From assembly GCF_029633865.1 (NCBI RefSeq), contig NC_079223.1:7540686-7604685 (forward strand): a DNA stretch of 64,000 bases. Reading direction: 5' to 3'. How positions within the stretch are numbered: position 1 is the first letter of the stretch; every line of letters starts with the position of its first letter. The notes under the pieces were generated by a model, which was not told the DNA's origin, did not search any database, and saw only the letters and a list, made by a program, of their open reading frames with translations. The DNA is from Lampris incognitus (Eukaryota > Chordata > Actinopteri > Lampriformes > Lampridae). Of the stretch, positions 53,401 to 61,640 are shown in pieces. The position numbers were made by a program, and so were the translations under genes.

Positions 53401-56400
53401 TGCAAATTCAAGCTGGAATGCCATTTCCGCAGCCTTTGTCAGAGTTAAATCACCAGGGGACATTAGAAATTTCTCCCCAAGTTTTGGATTATTAGTGTGT
53501 TCAGCTAGCTGGTCCCTTACAGAGGCTGGCCAGGCCCCTCAGGTGGGCTACATAATGGTGGACTGACCCACCCGTCTGTTGCCAGCACTGGCGGAAAAAG
53601 ATGTCAGAGCATAACGCTCTGTGGGACAGCAAAATGTCTGGACAGCTGTGTGACACATGCAGCATATGTAGAGGCGGGTCTGAGAGTCCGAAAAATCCGC
53701 TGTCCCTCACTGCCCAGGTTGTGGATGAGCATGGCTCTCTTCCACTCATCACCAGCATCCATTAATCAGATGGCTGCTATGACTGTTTCATACGATTCAT
53801 GCCAGCAAGTCCATGGAACTGTTGTCTCACTGGGAAGGGCAAGGAACGGAGAGAGAGGTGGGGACGGAAACACCATCATCGTTGCCAATGTTGTGTTAAA
53901 TAACTTGCGGACCGCAACTTCAGTTTGAATATTTCAACGTTATTGTGCCAGCACATCAGACCTTCAACCGCTCTCTTTACATCTTTTGCAACAAAACCCT
54001 ATTTTTGGCAGAGTCGTAAAACTGCCGTGCTTACTGCAGCAACTACAACCACGACTGGTGAAGCTCATACACAACAAAGAACTATTAATCATCTACTACT
54101 ACTACTTTCGGCTGCTCCCGTTAGGGGTCGCCACAGTGGATCATCCGTTTCCACCTCTTCCTGTCCTCTGCATCTTCCTCTGTCACACCAGCCACCTGCA
54201 TGTCCTCTCTCACCACATCCATAAAACTCCTCTTTGGCCTTCCTCTTCTCCTCTTCCCTGGCAGCTCCATATTCAGCATCCTTCTCCCAATATACCCAGC
54301 CTCTCTTCTCCTCCTCGGATGTCCAAGCCATCTCAATCTTGCCTCTCTTGCTTTGTCTCCAAACCGAACTATTAATAATAAGGATGTGAAATAACGAGTG
54401 CTTGCAGCTGATAGGGAAGGCGTTTCAGTGATGGTTGTCTGATGCAGGACAGCGTTCTATAAAAAAAGTCAACATTTAGAGAATAAAATCAAATTAAAAA
54501 TTTCATGTTAACTTGTCCAACACAGCCACACTACAGGAAAAACACATTTACAGACTACTTTAACACTGCCACAAGCATAACAGCACAAAATCAATGGCTT
54601 ACCTTCACTTGAAGATGAAGTCCATTTGCCTGTCTTTCTCCATGAATCTCTTCGTGATGTGACCTTGATGGCTCTGATTGACTCACACTCCCACCATAAG
54701 CCGCGCCTTTCCTCGTCCATTGATTTCACCTTAAGCTACGCAATACGCATGCGCAAACTCCGAAATTCACAACGTTAAAGACAATCCTGAAAAAAGCAGC
54801 GCCTACCCTTCCCATTGAAAAAGTAGGTGAGCTTGTGCGCTACACGGCGTTTTGTTCTTAGAAGTTTAAGGACATAAAAACGTCATCATAAATAACACTA
54901 CAACACAGCATACTTGTAACTAGAGTGAGATTTTGATATGTTGTTGTGAATTTATTGAACGGTTATGGTTATTTTGATTAAATTATCACGACCACACGTC
55001 ATTGCTTCCCACACTAGGATATACTTTTTTAAAGGTGTCCTTTTTTTGAGATTGAAAATATTCAGTTTTAATGGCAAAAATATAATCAACTTTTCTAATT
55101 AGATCATTAAAAATACAAGAGGATCAGAGCTGTTTGACAGCCTAGCCAGTGTATTATAGTAGGCTGAGCTACACAGAATATTAAGTTACATCTGGGTTCT
55201 TGGTCAGTCTTGCAGTAGTTGGCTGGGAGTTGCATCATAAAGTTGGACCAGTAGTCGAAGTCATTTTTCTTGAAGTCTTCCATTGTCTTTGTCTGCATCA
55301 GCTTCGACTCCCACAACTGTGAATGAAGATGCATAAAAAAAAAAAATCAACCTACATGGGCTGTGGCAATGACGTGCGGTGAGGTCAGTGGCTGGGTGGG
55401 CAGTGGGCAGTCACAAATCCAAATTACACCCTTTTGTGCTCTCTAATGTTTTATGAGAATCTGATCCTTCTTCATTCTTCCAACTGCCACAGAATTCTAG
55501 AATATGGTGCCCCCCTGGCTGAACTACACTCCAAATGAAAACCTAAACAAAAATATTGCCAAAGTATATATGAAGTACATTTTTCTTGTTTTATATGGTT
55601 TTTGATAGCTGTGAAATGACTAAGTAACACCACTGCCTTTCCTTAGAGCTCCCAAACCAGTCACTACAAACAGCAGTTATGAGGTACCATTTGTAAATAT
55701 TGTTGAGACCTTACCTGAAAAGAAGAACAGAGATTTTGGCAGACATACTGCAATATAACCATGGCCGGATTAACCCTCCAGGGGACCCCGGGGCATACAC
55801 GTCCATTCCCCCCCCCCAATCAGACAGGCTACGCAAACAATACTAAACATTGTTAAATGTAAAACTAATGCAAGTACCCAACATGGTAGTCGAATACCCC
55901 TAACCTTTTGGGGCCCCTTGTGGTCCGGGGGCACCTGCCCAGCATGCCTAGTCTGTAATCCAGCCTTGAATACAACAGATAGCTGTGCTTTGTTGGTTGT
56001 GTCAGTGGTCTCATCAACTTGTACGAACACGAAAGGGGGCTGCATTTACCTCATCTTGAATGTTCTGTTGAAGAGCGTCACTTACTGCCAAGATAAGGTC
56101 ATTTTCAATACGGATCGATGTTCCGGAAAACACTGCGGAATCTTCAAGATGCGTCACCAACCACTGGTCTTTCTCCGTAATGAGGTTTAAGAGCCTCACC
56201 AAGTTTCCCTGCTTTGATGAGCCGGTGCCTTCCTTGTTTCCCCTTAAGGCTAATTCCTGTTTCCCTAAGTATTAAGTAGCACGTATCAAGCCCTTGAGAA
56301 TCTCACGATTTTCCCTCACCTCGTGTTGTGCACGGAGACTTGCTGTTTGTTAGCCTCGTTTAAAGCCAGGTTGATCGGAGTGCAGTTTCCAAAGGTTGTC

Positions 56401-59400
56401 AATGCTGTTTGATATTGAATGTGTGAACTGGACCGCTCGTGCACTGCAGGCAGATTGTTCAGGTCACAGTAGCCGGCACCTAGCCACACATTGCCCTGCT
56501 CTCTGGAAAACAGCCAACAAGGGCAGCACTACAGCCTGCTGGTGGTAGCATTGGAGCTGCATAGCCACTCTTTCCTTATGTACCACTCCGGCTGGAATGA
56601 TCGGATGATTTTCTGCCCTTTACGCCGGTGGAGGTCAGGGAGAGCTGATGGAGGCCTGCCTTGCTTGATGACAAGTAATTTTTGCTGGTAATCCAGTTTA
56701 TTAAGACTCTGAAGATGTACGATGGTCAACATTACTGATTTCGCTCTCAAGTGTAGCTAAGCTGCTCAAAGTCAAATGAGGTAGCTTGCTTTATTGAAAG
56801 CACAAATATCTGTGAAACTGTAGTAATTTAGCCTCTCCTCTTAACCTAGCTTCTATTACTCTTTCCCATATCTTCATGCTGTGACTGATCAGCTTTATAC
56901 CTCTGTAGCTGCTACAGTTCTGCCCATCACCCTTGTTCTTGAAAATTGGTACCAGTATGCTTCTTCTCCACTCCTCAGGCATCTTCTCACTTTCCAAGAT
57001 TGTGTTAAACAATCTAGTTAAAAAACCCACCTCCATCTCTCCTAAACACCTCCACAGTTATGTACTGACCTGTCTGTGAATGTTCTCATTCATCCAGGTC
57101 ATGGTTATCCAAAGGAATTGAATCGAGTGCAACTGGACTTGGTATATATCCGTGAAGACGTTTCGCCTCTCATCCGCCTCTTGGATGAGAGGCGAAACGT
57201 CTTCATGGATATATACCAAGTCCAGTTGCACTCGATTCAATTCCTTTGGATATGTACTGACCTGAAAACCGTACTTTGCAAAATATGCTGCACGCCGGTC
57301 CCCACAACAGACTCAAACACCACTAGCCTCTTTTACCACCTATGCAAGAATCATGTCCGGAGAGAGTCTACAGATGAGAGAGAGTGAGTACGGAGTTCGG
57401 AGAGTCTACAGATGAGAGCCGCAAAAGCAGTCGAGGGCTCAAAACAAACCTCAGACTCAGATGTTGCAAGAGGCTTTTGTCCGTGGCACAGCATATATCA
57501 AAGAATCATGAAGAGGGAAGGAGATAACGACGGCCGTTGCAACTTACATCTGCAAAGACACGGCCCCAATTTACACGATCGAGAAACGGGGGTTCTGCGA
57601 GTTGGTGCGAACACTCGACCCAAGGTACACAATGTCAAGCCGAAAAGTCGAGTTGCCTCGTTTATATCAAGAGTGTCGGGCCAAACTAGAGGAGGAAAAC
57701 CACGTCAACCTGTAAAACCAACTCCCTGAGATTCGGCAACGCAAGGCAAACGTTCTGAAGCATTGGTGCCAAATATCCATTTTGTTCGCGGCGCTTTGGT
57801 TGTTTTCATATAATGCTAGAATTCAAACTTGAAGCAGTGTTTTCTTTACTTGTTTAATTTTATATATTTATATTGTGAGCCTCTGTCCTGTGTGGAGTTT
57901 GCATGTTATACATTAATATTTTATATTTTGTTACATGCTTAATTTAACATTTGCGCAAAGGCTCTAAATAAAAGGAATCAAATATACCTTTTATTTGTCA
58001 AGTATATAATTCAAAATGTAAGGAAATAGGGCTTTCCATGTGGTCATTTTATATCTATCAATCAATCAAGTTGCACTCTTTGGCTGTATATAAACTATTT
58101 ATTCATCCATCCATCCATCCATTATCCGAACCGCTTATCCTGTGCTCGCTCGCTCTCTCTCACACACACACACACATCTAGGGACAATTTAGTACGGCTG
58201 ATTCACCCGACCTACATGTCTTTGGACTGTGGGAGGAAACCCACACAGATACGGGGAGAACATGCAGACTCCAAACAGAGGATGACCCCCAAGGTTGGAC
58301 TACCCCGGAGCTCGAACCCACAACCTTCTTGCTGTGAGGCGACCACGCGAACCACTGCGCCACCGTTCCACCATTCATAAATTCGATAGACAATGTGCTG
58401 TATCGTTATCGTGATATGAACGGCCTATACCGTGACATGAACGGCCTATACCGTGATATGAACGGCCTATATCGTGATATGAATGGCCTATACCGTGCTA
58501 TGAACGGCCTATACCGTGCTATGAACGGCCTATACCGTGACATGAACGGCCTACACCGTGACATGAACGGCCTATACCGTGATATGAACGGCCTATACCG
58601 TGACATGAACGGCCTATACCGTGACATGAACGGCCTATATCGTGATATGAACGGCCTATATCGTGATATGAATGGCGTATATCGTGATATGAATGGCCTA
58701 TATCGTGATATGAATGGCCTATACAGTGATATGGCCTATACCGTGACATGAATGGCCTATATCGTGATATGAATGGCCTATACCGTGCTATGAATGGCCT
58801 ATACCGTAATATGAACGGCCTATATCGTGAAATGAATGGCCTATACTGTGCTATGAACGGCCTATACCGTGATATGAACGGCCTATATTGTGCTATGAAC
58901 GGCCTATACCGTGATATGAACGGGCTATATCGTGCTATGAATGGCCTATACCGTGACATGAACGGCCTATACCGTGATATGAACGGCCTATACCGTGCTT
59001 TGAACGGCCTATACCGTGCTATGAACGGCCTATACCGTGATATGAACGGCCTATACCGTGCTATGAACGGCCTATACCCTGATATGAACGGCCTATACCG
59101 TGCTATGAACGGTCTATACCGTGCTATGAACGGCCTATACCGTGCTATTAACGGCCTATATTGTGCTATGAACGGCCTATACCGTGATATGAACGGGCTA
59201 TATCGTGCTATGAATGGCCTATACCGTGACATGAACGGGCTATATCGTGCTATGAATGGCCTATACCGTGATATGAACGGGCTATATCGTGCTATGAATG
59301 GCCTATACCGTGACATGAACGGCCTATACCGTGATATGAACGGCCTATACCGTGCTATGAACGGCCTATACCGTGATATGAACGGGCTATATCGTGCTAT

Positions 59401-60134
59401 GAATGGCCTATACCGTGACATGAACGGCCTATACCGTGATATGAACGGGCTATATCGTGCTATGAATGGCCTATACCGTGATATGAACGGGCTATATCGT
59501 GCTATGAATGGCCTATACCGTGACATGAACGGCCTATACCGTGATATGAACGGCCTATACCGTGCTATGAACGGCCTATACCGTGCTATGAACGGCCTAT
59601 ATCGTGATATGAACGGCCTATACCGTGATATGAACGGCCTATATTGTGCTATTAACGGCCTATACCGTGATATGAACGGCCTATACCGTGACATGAACGG
59701 CCTATACCGTGCTATGAACGGCCTATACCGTGACATGAACGACATAGGCCACACGAGACTCACTTTCTTCAGGTCGTCGAGGAAGGCCTCCTCAAGTCCT
59801 TCGTCCGCTATGAGGTCCCGCATGCTGTCGATCACATCTTCGATGACGGACAGGTAGAGTTGGGGCTGACGACGGCAGGTCGGAGACACAAAACAAAGAG
59901 TGGTTGAATATTTACGCGACAGCTTCGCAAACAGCAGCGGCAACGAAGTGTCGACCACCCACACTCGGCTAACCACAGGAAGGGAAATGGCTAGCATACG
60001 CATGGGAAACACAGCTTACTAGCTAATTTATCTACTTATTACTTTTTTTTTTTTACATTTTTTTAACAAACAGCACTGGAGAAAGGAAAGGTTCGAGTAG
60101 CCGTGCATACCACCGGGCCGGAGCTCAACAGCAT
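38308..60134 (-). CDS. gtf2a1l: TFIIA alpha/beta-like factor (ALF), 9 exons
   Basis: Paralogue of the large TFIIA subunit; with TFIIA-gamma it stabilises TBP on core promoters. In mammals it is germ-cell specific. Exons on the - strand: 60111-60134, 59764-59865, 55190-55316, 45147-45190, 43712-43805, 43051-43604, 42408-42635, 38500-38589, 38308-38415. Phases agree throughout; 456 residues (human about 478). Conserved parts: N-terminal [15 protein letters not shown] and [10 protein letters not shown] (four-helix bundle with gamma); IPAGVTLQT and [12 protein letters not shown]; acidic region 325-395; C-terminal [36 protein letters not shown] and CFGGRDYVF (beta-barrel). Gtf2a1l rather than gtf2a1: [16 protein letters not shown] and CFGGRDYVF are ALF-type. 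Least certain: exon 1, and the 44-nt exon 4, supported mainly by splice sites and exact phase. Convergent with lhcgr, as in mammals. Confidence 0.88.
38500..38589 (-). CDS. gtf2a1l: gtf2a1l exon 8
   Basis: 90 nt encoding [18 protein letters not shown] and [12 protein letters not shown]. Donor GTAAGG; intron 8 is only 84 bp. Confidence 0.96.
38590..39030. other. gtf2a1l intron 7, start
   Basis: No repeat recognised. Confidence 0.4.
39031..39960 (+). pseudogene. CR1/Rex1-like LINE fragment split by a SINE
   Basis: 39031-39152 and 39513-39855 read as one RT segment: [10 protein letters not shown], then [27 protein letters not shown] and [12 protein letters not shown]. 39153-39512 is a V-SINE inserted with duplication CATGTCC. 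The catalytic core is absent; decayed. Confidence 0.85.
39153..39512 (-). mobile_element. V-SINE-like element with 7-bp target duplication
   Basis: 360 bp, - orientation, flanked by CATGTCC at 39146-39152 and 39513-39519. It gives the exact termini of this SINE family: head at GCGGCACGGTGGCGCAGTGG, and the GGATAAGCGGTTTGGGT end. Confidence 0.92.
39961..40236. other. gtf2a1l intron 7 spacer
   Basis: Nothing recognised. Confidence 0.4.
40237..40665 (-). mobile_element. Second-family tRNA-headed SINE
   Basis: Full-length - strand copy, head near 40663 (CCGGGTCGTCCGGGTGACAT) and tail in the T-rich run at 40227-40240. Confidence 0.87.
40666..42407. other. gtf2a1l intron 7, remainder
   Basis: No SINE or LINE recognised. 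41040-41053 is poly-A, 41326-41341 a C run, and 41390-41650 a GC-rich patch with open frames on both strands but no family signature. 42085-42140 holds two GAGCATGCATCAAGA motifs, a Penelope-type repeat end. Confidence 0.45.
42408..42635 (-). CDS. gtf2a1l: gtf2a1l exon 7 (acidic region)
   Basis: 228 nt, residues 316-391. Starts [18 protein letters not shown]; contains the Taspase-1-like site QLD|G at 330-333, then an acidic Ser/Asp/Glu-rich stretch. Donor GAG|GTAGAG. Confidence 0.9.
42636..43050. other. gtf2a1l intron 6
   Basis: 415 bp, no repeat recognised; T-rich before the exon 7 acceptor. Confidence 0.5.
43051..43604 (-). CDS. gtf2a1l: gtf2a1l exon 6 (large middle exon)
   Basis: 554 nt, residues 131-315. 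Opens [16 protein letters not shown], conserved with mammalian ALF; the remainder is the poorly conserved Pro/Ser/Gln-rich linker expected of this family. Donor AAG|GTAATT. Confidence 0.93.
43712..43805 (-). CDS. gtf2a1l: gtf2a1l exon 5
   Basis: 94 nt: [15 protein letters not shown] and [20 protein letters not shown] is an ALF hallmark. Acceptor TGTGTGCAG, donor ACAG|GTGCAG; intron 5 is 106 bp. Confidence 0.9.
44074..45046. mobile_element. Penelope-type inverted composite with SINE insertion (gtf2a1l intron 4)
   Basis: Outer arms 44074-44205 and 44905-45046 are inverted copies (TTCATCTGGACACAATATTT ... CTTCTTCAGTCTCAACTGAC). 44702-44880 is a separate central palindrome (CCGAAACCAACGACCAGTTT and its inverse). 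44207-44575 is a V-SINE (- strand) with the CCATCCATCC tail end at 44207, joined at 44576-44630 to a tail of the second SINE family. Confidence 0.8.
45147..45190 (-). CDS. gtf2a1l: gtf2a1l exon 4 (small, tentative)
   Basis: 44 nt between an AAAAG acceptor and a perfect GTAAGT donor. It completes the 1-nt overhang of exon 3 and ends in phase 0 for exon 5, encoding S85 and [14 protein letters not shown]. Sequence homology is weak; splice sites and phase are the evidence. Confidence 0.55.
45393..45805 (-). mobile_element. Second-family tRNA-headed SINE
   Basis: Full-length - strand copy, head GGGGCGTCCGGGTGGCGTAG at 45803. Confidence 0.88.
45806..46137. other. gtf2a1l intron 3 spacer
   Basis: Nothing recognised. 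Confidence 0.4.
46138..46555 (+). mobile_element. Second-family tRNA-headed SINE
   Basis: Full-length + strand copy, head GGGCGTCCGGGTAGCGTAGC, inverted relative to the copy at 45393. Confidence 0.88.
46769..47095. repeat. hAT-end-like repeat, copy 1 (copy 2 at 55368)
   Basis: Starts AGTGACGTGCGGTGAGGTCA and shares about 320 bp with 55368-55700 in the same orientation. Copy 2 is followed by hAT transposase remnants, so this is probably a solo end of a hAT element. Confidence 0.7.
47110..47660. repeat. LINE-5'UTR-like monomers, second locus
   Basis: Opens AAGATGGCGGCGCGAACTTA. Shares the CTGTGGGCCCA...GGGGCAGGCTAAGCTAAC monomers with 8860-9485, again about two copies (near 47260 and 47520). 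Confidence 0.55.
47661..48213. other. gtf2a1l intron 3 spacer, AT-rich
   Basis: Repeated ATAGATTTGTAAAA motifs between 48020 and 48170; no gene. Confidence 0.4.
48214..49205. repeat. Long palindrome made of LTR-like sequence and a MITE, with Penelope insertion
   Basis: Left arm 48214-48640 matches the inverse of 48670-49205. Centre: a palindromic MITE at 48553-48772 (CAGTGGTGGCTAACCATGTG and its inverse). The right arm is interrupted at about 48850-49010 by a Penelope-type repeat (TCTTGATGCATGCTCAATAA). The outermost segments (CGCTCTCTTTATGTCTTTTG type) are related to 53896-54085. Confidence 0.8.
49922..51555 (-). mobile_element. Tc1-like transposon, 1634 bp, complete ends
   Basis: Long inverted ends of about 200 bp beginning CAGTGGCTTGCAAAAGTATT, flanked by the TA duplication (49920-49921 and 51556-51557). 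Both ends carry the matched ACAATTGTG...AAGTACAAAG segment. It lies entirely within the gypsy RT. Confidence 0.96.
50104..51162 (-). pseudogene. Tc1-like transposase, inactivated by point changes
   Basis: One continuous frame from MKSKEHTRQ (51162) with paired helix-turn-helix domains ([20 protein letters not shown]) and the GRPPKL hook. The catalytic part follows, with [11 protein letters not shown] and [11 protein letters not shown] (second Asp and Glu of DD34E). It is broken only by two nonsense codons, TAA at 50692-50694 and TGA at 50578-50580. The first catalytic Asp of the WSDE motif is Gly (WSGET). There is no frameshift, so this is a fairly young but dead copy. Confidence 0.93.
53893..54090. 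repeat. LTR-like direct copy of 48214-48420
   Basis: Shares TAACTTGCGGACCGCAACTT, then CTCTCTTTACATCTTTTG and ATTTTTGGCAGA, with 48229-48400 in the same orientation. The pair flanks the gypsy interior, consistent with decayed LTRs. Confidence 0.65.
54105..54370 (-). pseudogene. RTE-type LINE 3' end
   Basis: The - strand reads [45 protein letters not shown] and MIHCGDP, the C-terminal end of a fish RTE/BovB-like ORF. It has its (TAG)n tail at 54090-54105. A second 3' end of this family is at 61198-61265 (+). Confidence 0.75.
54371..55189. other. gtf2a1l intron 3, first part
   Basis: No exon or repeat family recognised. The - strand frame 54508-54729 is open but matches nothing I know. Confidence 0.4.
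55190..55316 (-). CDS. gtf2a1l: gtf2a1l exon 3
   Basis: 127 nt. [15 protein letters not shown] is the conserved continuation of the TFIIA helical domain. Acceptor TTCATTCACAG after a long T tract. The donor GAT|GTAACT is weaker and fixed mainly by phase with exon 4. Confidence 0.85.
55368..56500 (-). pseudogene. hAT element remnant: end repeat plus transposase pieces
   Basis: 55368-55700 is the end-like repeat shared with 46769. On the - strand at about 56200-55960: [39 protein letters not shown] and [19 protein letters not shown], the hAT catalytic-core start with the DETTD motif. The frame fails after that; no C-terminal hATC domain follows here. Confidence 0.8.
56780..57058 (-). pseudogene. 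LINE RT fragment (RTE-type)
   Basis: The - strand reads [54 protein letters not shown] blocks 0-2 of an endonuclease-reverse transcriptase. Short and isolated. Confidence 0.8.
57073..57250. mobile_element. Palindromic Penelope-type mini-element with 14-bp duplication
   Basis: Arms 57107-57174 and 57183-57251 are near-perfect inverses (ATCCAAAGGAATTGAATCGA ...). The insert is flanked by TATGTACTGACCTG at 57059-57072 and 57251-57264. The arms match the fragment at 51840-51925. Confidence 0.9.
57265..57735 (+). pseudogene. BED-finger hAT transposase N-terminal remnant
   Basis: The + strand reads [20 protein letters not shown] and [10 protein letters not shown], a BED zinc finger (C..C..H....H). 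After frameshifts, [20 protein letters not shown] resembles the conserved block preceding the hAT core in ZBED-type proteins. The catalytic core is missing. Confidence 0.7.
57736..58100. other. gtf2a1l intron 2 spacer, AT-rich
   Basis: Nothing recognised. Confidence 0.4.
58107..58375 (-). mobile_element. V-SINE-like element
   Basis: The - strand copy from TGGTGGAACGGTGGCGCAGT to the CCATCCATCCATCCATTATC tail at 58107; part of the tail region is replaced by CT/CA runs at 58146-58176. Confidence 0.85.
58395..59750. repeat. gtf2a1l intron 2: 21-bp minisatellite, ~64 copies
   Basis: The unit contains ATGAACGGCCTATACCGTG followed by AY. Variants are GATATG, GACATG, GCTATG and GGGCTATAT. It starts about 15 bases downstream of the exon 2 donor (59763, - strand). 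Both strands stay open because 21 is a multiple of 3; the 369- and 497-codon frames are not independent genes. Confidence 0.96.
59764..59865 (-). CDS. gtf2a1l: gtf2a1l exon 2
   Basis: 102 nt encoding [19 protein letters not shown] and [15 protein letters not shown], the N-terminal helix of TFIIA alpha. Acceptor GTCGTCAG, donor AAA|GTGAGT. Confidence 0.95.
60111..60134 (-). CDS. gtf2a1l: gtf2a1l exon 1 (tentative)
   Basis: ATG codes MLLSSGPV, then donor GTG|GTATGC, joining in phase 0 to PQLY, mirroring ...PV|PKLY in vertebrate TFIIA. An alternative is ATG at 60012 or 60006 with a weaker GTG|GTTAGC donor; straight read-through from 60012 into exon 2 is also open. Confidence 0.55.
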
Positions 60135-60300
60135 TCTGGGCCGACAACGGAGAGGCGTCGCTACCGCCGTGAGCGCCGCTGACTCGTTAGCCGGCTAAGC
60201 TAGCTCCTTTTATCCGGTGACAACGATTAAGCGCTCAGCGGAAGCGCAACGTCCGTGTTGTGCTCTATCGCCACCTAGTGTTCACATTAATACCACTAAA
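60135..60300 (-). promoter_or_regulatory. Probable gtf2a1l promoter region
   Basis: GC-rich sequence upstream of exon 1, with an ETS-like CTTCCG near 60240 (- strand) and no TATA box in a suitable place. Assigned by position only. Confidence 0.3.
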
Positions 60301-60354
60301 AGCGTCCGTTTAGTATTTCCGTAACGCGGCCAGGTACTTTTACCCGCGTTGTCT

Positions 60355-60490
60355 TGACGCATGCTCGATAATCCAGGTGAGAAAACCACAGAAGGTTGAA
60401 TCAGTTCATGGGGACACAACGTTTATTGATAAGAAACGTTTCATCGCTCGTCTAAGAGACCTCTTCAGTAACTGATGAAGAGGTCACTTA
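60355..60490 (-). mobile_element. Penelope-type repeat, third copy
   Basis: Carries GCATGCTCGATAATCCAGGT, GGGGACACAACGTTTATTGA and a CGTTTCATCGCTCGTC...CTCTTCAG hammerhead-like core (- strand 60468 to 60439). Confidence 0.75.
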
Positions 60491-60493
60491 GAC

Positions 60494-61192
60494 CAGTGTT
60501 TCTCAACCGGGGGTCCGCGGACCCCTAGTGGTCCGTGATGAAATTGCAAGTGGTCCGTGAAAATAAAATATCTTTAAAAAAAGATCCTGACATTTATAGA
60601 AATAGGATTATTTTACTCAAATGTGACTGAGACCTTTATCTACCTAAACTATAAAGGGTAACAGGACTTTTGTTCTCTAATTACATCTGTTTCACAAGTG
60701 TAATTTATTGTATTTTAATAAGAGATCTCGCTCCCGTTTGCATTGTTAAAAGTTACTGCATAAAAATTCTGTTGTTACATATATCTGAAAGTTACTGAAT
60801 ACATATTCTGTTTTGTTACATATATCTGAAAGTTACTGAATACATATTCTGTTTTGTTACATATATCTGAAAGTTACTGAATACATATTCTGTTTTGTTA
60901 CATATATCTGAAAGTTACTGCATAAGAATTCTGTTTTGTTAACTATATCTGAAAGTTACTGAATACATATTCTGTTTTGTTACATATATCTGAACGTTAC
61001 TGCATAAGAATTCTGTTGTGTTAACTATATCTAAATTACAACTCAAAGCTCTTATTTTTGCCCCAAAGAGTGAATAAATGCTATAATGCAATTTAAAATG
61101 CAGTTTCTACTGTTTCTATCAAATTGCAACCCCCCTCCCCCAAGATCAGGTGGAGGGGTCCTCAGGGTAGATCAAAAATACGCAGGGGGTCC
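60494..61192. mobile_element. hAT MITE, second copy, 3'-truncated
   Basis: Starts CAGTGTTTCTCAACCGGGGG and follows 5383-6112 closely, including the 41-bp tandem units. Stops at GGGGGTCCA where a LINE 3' end begins. Confidence 0.92.
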
Positions 61193-61640
61193 AGGACAGG
61201 AAGAGATGGAAACTGTGGCGCCCCCTAATGGGAGCAGCCGAAAGTAGTAGTAGTAGTAGCAGTAGATTCAAATCCAAGGAGCGAGGGTGTCGTGCGTTGT
61301 ATGTTGGTGCTGATTTTAAAGCCCTTCAGACGACCTTTTGCTTTGGGGCTGTACAAATAAACTTGAATCTTTAAGCATCCTCCGATTTTGTAAGCGCTCA
61401 AATGAACTCCGTTGCGACGCACACAAATGAGTTAACGCGTGTTAGCAGTCACGGCAGGTGTCAGCCAGCTGCATTCACAAACCGTCTCCTGTGACGCCAT
61501 CTTGGTGGTGGAACAAACAAACAAACACAAAGTCGGCAAAGAACCGCTCATAATTAAAATGATCATGGCTAAATATCAGAGATGAAACACACCACAGAAG
61601 TTTGTATCTGAAAATGCCAGATAGCTGCCAAGTCACTGTG
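61193..61640. other. LINE 3' end with (TAG)n, then spacer
   Basis: 61198-61265 (+): GGAAGAGATGGAAACTG...GGGAGCAGCCGAAAGTAG(TAG)n, the 3' end of the RTE-type family seen at 54105. 61266-61640 shows no gene; no ston1 exon is recognised. Confidence 0.6.

Larger units (their letters stand above)
49206..53780 (-). pseudogene. Decayed Ty3/gypsy-type retrotransposon interior (gag-PR-RT-RNase H)
   Basis: On the - strand: a gag zinc-knuckle remnant [10 protein letters not shown] near 53170 (last Cys of CX2CX4HX4C not present), protease motif LLLDTGAS near 52990, and RT with [13 protein letters not shown] just right of 51557. YLDDIVVHG follows just left of 49921, then RNase H-like [14 protein letters not shown] near 49260. 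No integrase is recognisable. Many stops and frame breaks. The Tc1 element at 49922-51555 splits the RT. 51840-51960 also holds a Penelope-type fragment and 52030-52270 a GAGCTATTGATATGCGTGGC tandem unit. Confidence 0.85.

Noticed and set aside
58519-60012. 497-codon - strand and 369-codon + strand open frames
   Set aside because: They run through a 21-bp minisatellite whose period keeps frames open. Only 59764-59865 inside the - frame is real coding sequence (gtf2a1l exon 2).
60300-61640. ston1 upstream of gtf2a1l, as in mammals
   Set aside because: No stonin-like exon is visible; only repeats. It may lie beyond the satellite.
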